Shown here: piece after piece, positions 7,317 through 10,372 of the stretch
Layout: the number at the start of each line of letters is the position of its first letter
Position numbering within the stretch: position 1 is the stretch's first letter
Source: an uncultured Clostridium sp.
GTDB taxonomy: Bacteria > Bacillota > Clostridia > TANB77 > CAG-508
Reading direction: 5' to 3'
Assembly (NCBI GenBank): GCA_947057505.1
Contig: CAMSEM010000041.1
Location: forward strand, 1 to 10,372
Length of the DNA: 10,372 nt
Program-made: the position numbers and the translations under genes
Notes under the pieces: model-generated
Databases searched by the model: none
Seen by the model: the letters and a program-made list of their open reading frames with translations, nothing else
Told to the model about the DNA's origin: nothing

Positions 7317-7345
7317 ATTATCACACAGATTAGCCCTTAAGTCAA
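7317..7345 (-). promoter_or_regulatory. Sigma-A promoter for scpB-proS
   Basis: On the minus strand TTGACT (7340-7345), a 17-base spacer and GATAAT (7317-7322) preceded by TGt form a strong promoter with an extended -10. The start near 7310 gives a leader of about 38 bases before the scpB ATG. Confidence 0.7.
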
Positions 7346-7351
7346 GAATAG

Positions 7352-7380
7352 TTGACATTGTTTTTGGCTTATGATAAGAT
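7352..7380 (+). promoter_or_regulatory. Sigma-A promoter for the small acidic protein gene
   Basis: TTGACA (7352-7357), a 17-base spacer and TAAGAT (7375-7380) preceded by TGa make a near-consensus promoter with an extended -10. The start near 7387 is about 30 bases before the ATG at 7417. Its -35 lies six bases from the -35 of the divergent scpB promoter. Confidence 0.75.
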
Positions 7381-7416
7381 AATAACAGTTTAAAAGAGAT
7401 AGGAGTGGTTTTTAGT

Positions 7417-7659
7417 ATGGCTAATAATGAAAATATTCCTAATAATGATGAGCATAAAAAAATAGAAGTGGTTACAGGTAACGGAGATTTAAACATTTCA
7501 CCTGTTTATAAGCATTTGGAGGTGCAAAAACCTAAAGAAAAGAAAAATACTACTATTGTTATACCAGAGGTAAAAAATAATATTTCTCATAAAAGTTCTA
7601 ATGAAACTGAAGAAATAGAATCATCTAAAGAAGTAGAAGAAAATAAAGAAGCTAATTAA
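7417..7659 (+). CDS. Small acidic, probably disordered protein of unknown function
   Basis: This 80-residue protein is rich in Asn, Glu, Lys and Ser, with no membrane segment or cysteine. The most structured-looking part is IEVVTGNGDLNISPVYKHLE (about 16-35), followed by a Lys/Pro stretch (QKPKEKKN) and TTIVIPEV; the last 25 residues are acidic and end in EENKEAN. The DLNISPVY and IVIPEV segments look like conserved linear motifs, and I recall similar short clostridial proteins but cannot name the family. The ATG at 7417 lies 11 bases after AGGAG (7401-7405); a GTG at 7405 overlaps that site and is unlikely. The near-consensus promoter argues it is a real expressed gene. Its stop overlaps the stop of the converging SSB-like gene by four bases. 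Confidence 0.75.
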   Translation: MANNENIPNNDEHKKIEVVTGNGDLNISPVYKHLEVQKPKEKKNTTIVIPEVKNNISHKSSNETEEIESSKEVEENKEAN

Positions 7660-7681
7660 ATAGCTTCTTTATTTTCTTCTA
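7634..7681. terminator. Bidirectional terminator formed by a 21-bp perfect inverted repeat inside two converging reading frames
   Basis: Arms 7634-7654 and 7661-7681 are perfect reverse complements around a six-base loop (ATTAAA). The core near the loop is GAAGCTA/TAGCTTC, with A-rich sequence before and T-rich sequence (TTTATTTTCTTCT) after it in either direction, the layout of a bidirectional intrinsic terminator. It covers the last codons and the overlapping stops of the small acidic gene (plus) and the SSB-like gene (minus). Confidence 0.8.
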
Positions 7682-8360
7682 TCATATCTTGTTTTTGTTC
7701 TTCTTCATTTCCTTCTTGATTTGCAACTTCTAAGCTAGATACAGATACTTCATAAGCAATTTTCTTTTCTACTGTTCCGTCTTCATATTTCTTTTCGTAT
7801 TCTCTTGATTGCACTCTACCAATAATTCTTACTTCTGTTCCTACTGGAACATTTTCACAAAATCTAGCATTTCTTCCCCAAGCAATACATGGAATATAGT
7901 CTGATTTATTATATGCTCTATTTACTGCTAAAAGCACATCTGCAATTTCTCTTCCAAATGGTGTTTTACGATAAATTGGTTTTTTACAAATAAAACCATC
8001 TAAAATTACTTCATTTGAAACTTGATCTTTTCTAACTTCTATTTCTTCACTTTGATCTTCTAAAAATTCAATGTCTTTTGCAAATACTGTTAAAATTAGT
8101 TTATTTCTTTCATGGTCATAACTGTTATATGATCTAAATTGTCCATCAATTTTTAAATTATCTCCAATGTTAACATCTCTTATTGTTAATAATCTTTCTG
8201 AGATGGTTACTGGAATCATGTCTGCATTTCCACTTAAACGTGATACACTTAAGTCAAATATGTAGAATTTTTCTCCATAAATTTCGTGACTAAATTTTTT
8301 TTCACTTGTTACCTTTCCAACCAATACTAAATGGTTATTATCATCATAATTTGTGTTCAA
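7656..8360 (-). CDS. Two-OB-fold SSB-like single-stranded DNA-binding protein
   Basis: This 234-residue protein resembles a clostridial family annotated as single-stranded DNA-binding protein, distinct from housekeeping Ssb. It has two OB-fold-like repeats: residues 10-100 (with EIYGEKFYIFDLSVSRLS and IPVTISERLL) and 116-213 (with DGFICKKPIYRKTPFGREIA, VNRAYNKSDYIPCIAWGR and the GRVQSREY strand). The second is the more SSB-like. The tail from 214 is Glu/Gln-rich but lacks the DDDIPF-type tip by which canonical SSB recruits partners, ending in EENKEAI. The start is a TTG at 8360 with GGGAGG eight bases upstream; no in-frame ATG lies nearby. It has its own promoter and ends in the shared palindrome terminator. 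A role in DNA replication or repair is inferred from the fold. Confidence 0.85.
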   Translation of the reverse strand: MNTNYDDNNHLVLVGKVTSEKKFSHEIYGEKFYIFDLSVSRLSGNADMIPVTISERLLTIRDVNIGDNLKIDGQFRSYNSYDHERNKLILTVFAKDIEFLEDQSEEIEVRKDQVSNEVILDGFICKKPIYRKTPFGREIADVLLAVNRAYNKSDYIPCIAWGRNARFCENVPVGTEVRIIGRVQSREYEKKYEDGTVEKKIAYEVSVSSLEVANQEGNEEEQKQDMIEENKEAI

Positions 8361-8442
8361 TTTAATTTCCTCCCTACATTTGTTTCTTATTTAGTTTATT
8401 CATAGTACGTATAATTTAGACTTGTTATAGCCTACATTTTAT

Positions 8443-8471
8443 ATTATACTATGTTTTTTTGGATTTGTCTA
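8443..8471 (-). promoter_or_regulatory. Promoter for the SSB-like gene
   Basis: TAGACA (8466-8471), a 17-base spacer and a perfect TATAAT (8443-8448) on the minus strand. The start near 8436 gives a leader of about 76 bases, in which TAGGCT and AGTCTA can form a small stem. The remainder of 8361-8544 is T-rich; I saw no convincing terminator for the gene at 8545-9018. Confidence 0.65.
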
Positions 8472-8544
8472 CATAAAATGTTATTTTTTTCTTTTATTTT
8501 TCTACTTTTTTCCAATTTATAGACTTTCTACCTACTAAATAGAG

Positions 8545-9018
8545 CTATTTATATAATAATTTTAGTCCTATTAATTCCATTGCACTATACGTATTTTCAT
8601 TGTGTTCTAACTCCAATTTTAATTCTTGTGGTTCAACTACTTTTCCTTGCACATTTTGTATATTTCTTTGAATACACACCATTATTTTATTTTCTTCTAT
8701 ACTAGATGTTGTAATAGTTGCTTTTGAGTTAAATCCATAGGTAATTAGCTTAAAACTTAAGTCCTCTAATAAGTCTAAATTTTCTTGTATATCTGTATTA
8801 AAAATAACATATTGTGCACTTTTAACCATTTGCCTTACTTGCTTTTTACTTTTTATTACCTTTTCCCCAATAAGAACTGTTTGAAATTTAATGTTTTTTA
8901 AATTTTCTAAAGAACTTTCTTTCAAAAAGAAAATTTGCTCCTTTGGTATTACCTTTTCTAATTTTTGTTTTAAATAACTTTCTTGCTTACTTTTAGTTAA
9001 AACTCCAATCAAAGACAT
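8545..9018 (-). CDS. Uncharacterised protein resembling the end of a Mur-ligase central domain
   Basis: This 157-residue cytoplasmic protein has no name I can assign. The N-terminal 65 residues are lysine-rich and unrecognised. From about 68 the order of motifs parallels the late part of the Mur-ligase ATP-binding domain: VIFNTD (71-76, compare the VLNADDP segment), LITYGFNSKATITTSSI (91-107, compare VITYG followed by AD and A-S-N-I), then LELEHNENTYSAMELIGLKL (135-154, compare the G-x-HN-x-x-NALAA segment). There is no GKT nucleotide loop and no C-terminal ligase domain, so it cannot be an active ligase. The ATG at 9018 follows GGAG by nine bases. It lies downstream of a deacetylase and murI on the same strand, which fits a cell-wall role. 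The relation is my reading of motifs and may be wrong. Confidence 0.7.
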   Translation of the reverse strand: MSLIGVLTKSKQESYLKQKLEKVIPKEQIFFLKESSLENLKNIKFQTVLIGEKVIKSKKQVRQMVKSAQYVIFNTDIQENLDLLEDLSFKLITYGFNSKATITTSSIEENKIMVCIQRNIQNVQGKVVEPQELKLELEHNENTYSAMELIGLKLLYK

Positions 9019-9046
9019 CTTTAAAGCTCCTTTTTTATCTGCCTGT

Positions 9047-9077
9047 AGTATACCACCAAAAGAAAATGTTTATTCAA
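9047..9077 (-). promoter_or_regulatory. Extended -10 promoter for the gene at 8545-9018
   Basis: TGgTATACT (minus strand, -10 hexamer at 9047-9052) is an extended -10 element. A TTGAAT at 9072-9077 sits 19 bases upstream, a little too far. The start near 9040 leaves a leader of about 22 bases. The gene could also be read through from the deacetylase, since the 64-base gap has no clear terminator. Confidence 0.45.
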
Positions 9078-9082
9078 ATAAA

Positions 9083-9859
9083 TTACATTGTTTGTAATTT
9101 TTGGGTTCCTGTTTCATCTATTATATAATTTCCTTGATAAATTAATTCAGATACTGTAACTATTTTATATCCTGCTTGTTTTGTATTTTTTAAAAGCATA
9201 TCTAAACTATCTGCTGTATGTGTTGTTCCATTATGCATTAAAATAATAGAACCATTTTTTAGTTTTCCATCTAATCTTTCCCACATTTGGCTACCTGTTA
9301 ATCCAGTATAATCTAAAGTATCTAAGTTCCACTGAATTGGCAGATGGTTTGCTGTCTTAGCTGCTCTAATTACCGTATTATTATATTCTCCATATGGTGC
9401 ACGGTAAAGAATCGTTTGTTTTCCTGTTAACTTTTCTACTTTATTAGAACATTCTTGAACTTGTTTTATATTTTCTTCACTACTCAAATTATTGACATGC
9501 GGATGTGTATTAGAGTGGTTTCCTATTTCATGCCCTGCTGCTGCTATTTTTTTAAGTGCCTCTGGATATTTGTCTGCCCAATCTCCTACTACAAAAAATG
9601 TAATTTTTACTTGATTTTGTTTTAAAGTTTCTAAAATACTATCTATATCATCTGCATTCCATGCACAATTCATAGTAAAAGCTAACTTTTTTTCTTGTGT
9701 TTCTACACAATAAATTGGTAACTCTTTTCTATTACTAGAAGTTAGGATACTATTATGATCATTTTCTGTTATGGCAAGTGCAAATACAAATAAGGTTACC
9801 ACTGTACCAAATGCAATTAAATAAGATTGTATTTTTTGTTTGTTAAAAACAATAAACAT
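9083..9859 (-). CDS. Membrane-anchored NodB-fold polysaccharide deacetylase (CE4-like) with altered motif 1
   Basis: The 258-residue protein has one N-terminal membrane anchor (12-30) and a NodB domain from about 55. It resembles the PdaB/sporulation-type branch of CE4, which acts on cell-wall glycan. Preserved motifs are His115 and His119 (NHSNTH), RAPYGEY (153-159), WNLD (177-180) and LMHNG (207-211). Motif 1, normally TFDD or TFDxAW, reads TMNCAW (62-67): the catalytic-base Asp is Asn64 and the next position is Cys65, with Asp70 and Asp71 following. Activity may be lost or use a different residue. The start at 9859 is backed by AGGAGG nine bases upstream, in an unusual hairpin that also encloses the ATG. 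It follows murI on the same strand by 109 bases. Confidence 0.88.
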   Translation of the reverse strand: MFIVFNKQKIQSYLIAFGTVVTLFVFALAITENDHNSILTSSNRKELPIYCVETQEKKLAFTMNCAWNADDIDSILETLKQNQVKITFFVVGDWADKYPEALKKIAAAGHEIGNHSNTHPHVNNLSSEENIKQVQECSNKVEKLTGKQTILYRAPYGEYNNTVIRAAKTANHLPIQWNLDTLDYTGLTGSQMWERLDGKLKNGSIILMHNGTTHTADSLDMLLKNTKQAGYKIVTVSELIYQGNYIIDETGTQKLQTM

Positions 9860-9901
9860 ATATTTTTAAGCCTCCTATTGTTTGTTACTTAAAAATATAT
9901 G
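9857..9901 (-). promoter_or_regulatory. Hairpin enclosing the start codon of the second deacetylase
   Basis: In the minus-strand transcript, bases 9901-9888 and 9870-9857 are a perfect 14-bp inverted repeat with a 17-base loop. The AUG (9859-9857) forms the base of the 3' arm, and the Shine-Dalgarno AGGAGG (9876-9871) lies in the loop touching the stem. The stem is almost all A-U, so it could melt easily. It could control translation; a weak terminator or attenuator is the alternative, since TTTATTGTTTTT follows. Confidence 0.5.
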
Positions 9902-9940
9902 CTTGTTTTATTTTTTTATGACTAATGTTTTTTACTTATG

Positions 9941-9959
9941 TTTAGAATATAATTCTAAA
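9941..9959. repeat. Perfect 19-base palindrome between murI and the deacetylase
   Basis: TTTAGAAT, three bases (ATA), then ATTCTAAA. On the minus strand it lies ten bases after the murI stop but has no T-run after it; on the plus strand a T-rich stretch follows. It could be a murI 3' hairpin, a repressor operator for the deacetylase, or a terminator against antisense transcripts. No known operator matched exactly. Confidence 0.35.
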
Positions 9960-9968
9960 TTTATTTTT

Positions 9969-10372
9969 TTATTTACTAGCTGTAAATTCTGTTTCTTCTT
10001 TTACTAATTGTGCTTCAATTTGTTTGTTTAGCCAATTGCTTGCAACTTCATTAAATTTACTTTCTGTTTCTGTTAAATACACTTTTAAAGTTGGGTGTTC
10101 TTGTAATTCTGCTATCATATTATTTTGCTCTAAAATATTTTCTGCTTTTTTTGCTACATGTTCTCCAATATTAATAATTTCTACTTTTCTACCAAGTTGC
10201 TTATGTATTACTTGTGTTAATAAAGGGTAATGGGTACACCCTAAAATAAGGGCTTCTACTTTTTTTAATGGTTTTAAATATTCTTTCATGACAAGTTTGG
10301 CTATTTTATTGTTGTACCAACCTTCTTCTACCATTGGTGCAAGTAGTGGACATGCTATTGCTTGTACATTAG
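9969..10372 (-). CDS. murI: Glutamate racemase (partial, C-terminal part; N-terminus off the window)
   Basis: MurI converts L-glutamate to D-glutamate for peptidoglycan in the cytoplasm. The frame is open to the window edge, giving the last 133 residues plus stop. Recognisable parts are ACPLLAPMVEEGWY near the left end and ALILGCTHYPLL, which holds the second catalytic cysteine and the conserved Cys-Thr-His; then IINIGEHVA, as in the racemase C-terminus (usually IDSGEAVA). An ATG at 10334 exists, but the frame continues upstream with conserved racemase sequence, so it is internal. After the usual end the protein runs on with a short polar tail (KEETEFTASK). The first catalytic cysteine and the start are outside the window. 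A possible 3' hairpin lies at 9941-9959. Confidence 0.93.
   Translation of the reverse strand, partial: NVQAIACPLLAPMVEEGWYNNKIAKLVMKEYLKPLKKVEALILGCTHYPLLTQVIHKQLGRKVEIINIGEHVAKKAENILEQNNMIAELQEHPTLKVYLTETESKFNEVASNWLNKQIEAQLVKEETEFTASK

Noticed and set aside
7284..7496. Minus-strand open frame across the scpB/small-gene promoter region
   Set aside because: It covers two strong divergent promoters and the start of the plus-strand small gene; no ribosome site supports it.
8521..8544. Small stem (AAATA-GCTC-TATTT) after the gene at 8545-9018 as a terminator
   Set aside because: Only five A-U pairs and no T-run after it on the minus strand.
10024..10230. Plus-strand open frame inside murI
   Set aside because: Antisense shadow of conserved racemase sequence including GCTHYPLL.

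Overview
The window is very AT-rich, low-GC Gram-positive DNA, most likely from a member of the Clostridia, perhaps an uncultured gut lineage. The support is indirect: strong AGGAGG/GGGG-type Shine-Dalgarno sites, TTGACA/TATAAT promoters, two TTG starts, the standard code (thioredoxin WCGPC uses TGG), and several protein families typical of Clostridia (DUF4364-like, a two-OB-fold SSB-like protein, a prepilin with a GITLIALV N-terminus, multiple NodB deacetylases). No mobile element, CRISPR array, tRNA or rRNA was seen. Ten of twelve genes lie on the minus strand; the two plus-strand genes are the DUF4364-like gene and a small acidic protein.

Left part (1-2551, minus): the first 955 bases hold the N-terminal 318 residues of a large pilin-like surface protein with its own promoter. 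A terminator then separates it from a thioredoxin (trxA) and a TrxB-family flavoprotein, a probable redox pair. The flavoprotein keeps the CxxC and FAD sites but lacks the usual NADPH-phosphate motif.

Middle (2671-4757): a membrane-anchored polysaccharide deacetylase with an intact active site and a 118-residue membrane-anchored protein resembling the start of a GT2 glycosyltransferase lie on minus. The DUF4364-like gene reads the other way, from an extended -10 promoter through a leader with two small hairpins, and ends at a strong terminator shared with the converging proS.

Information-processing block (4898-8360): scpB (chromosome segregation) and proS (prolyl-tRNA synthetase) overlap by 14 bases and are probably co-translated. 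scpB is divergent from a small acidic protein gene, with the two -35 boxes only 6 bases apart. That small gene converges on an SSB-like gene; the stops overlap by 4 bases and the joint 3' ends form a 21-bp perfect inverted repeat that looks like a bidirectional terminator written inside both reading frames.

Right part (8545-10372, minus): the C-terminal part of glutamate racemase (murI), a second membrane-anchored deacetylase with an altered first catalytic motif, and an unnamed protein whose C-terminal half resembles the end of the Mur-ligase central domain. This suggests a cell-wall theme. The deacetylase start codon lies inside a 14-bp perfect hairpin with its Shine-Dalgarno in the loop. 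The best leads for something undescribed are this start-codon hairpin, the coding palindrome at 7634-7681, the Mur-like fragment protein and the altered deacetylase. No complete novel multigene system is evident.
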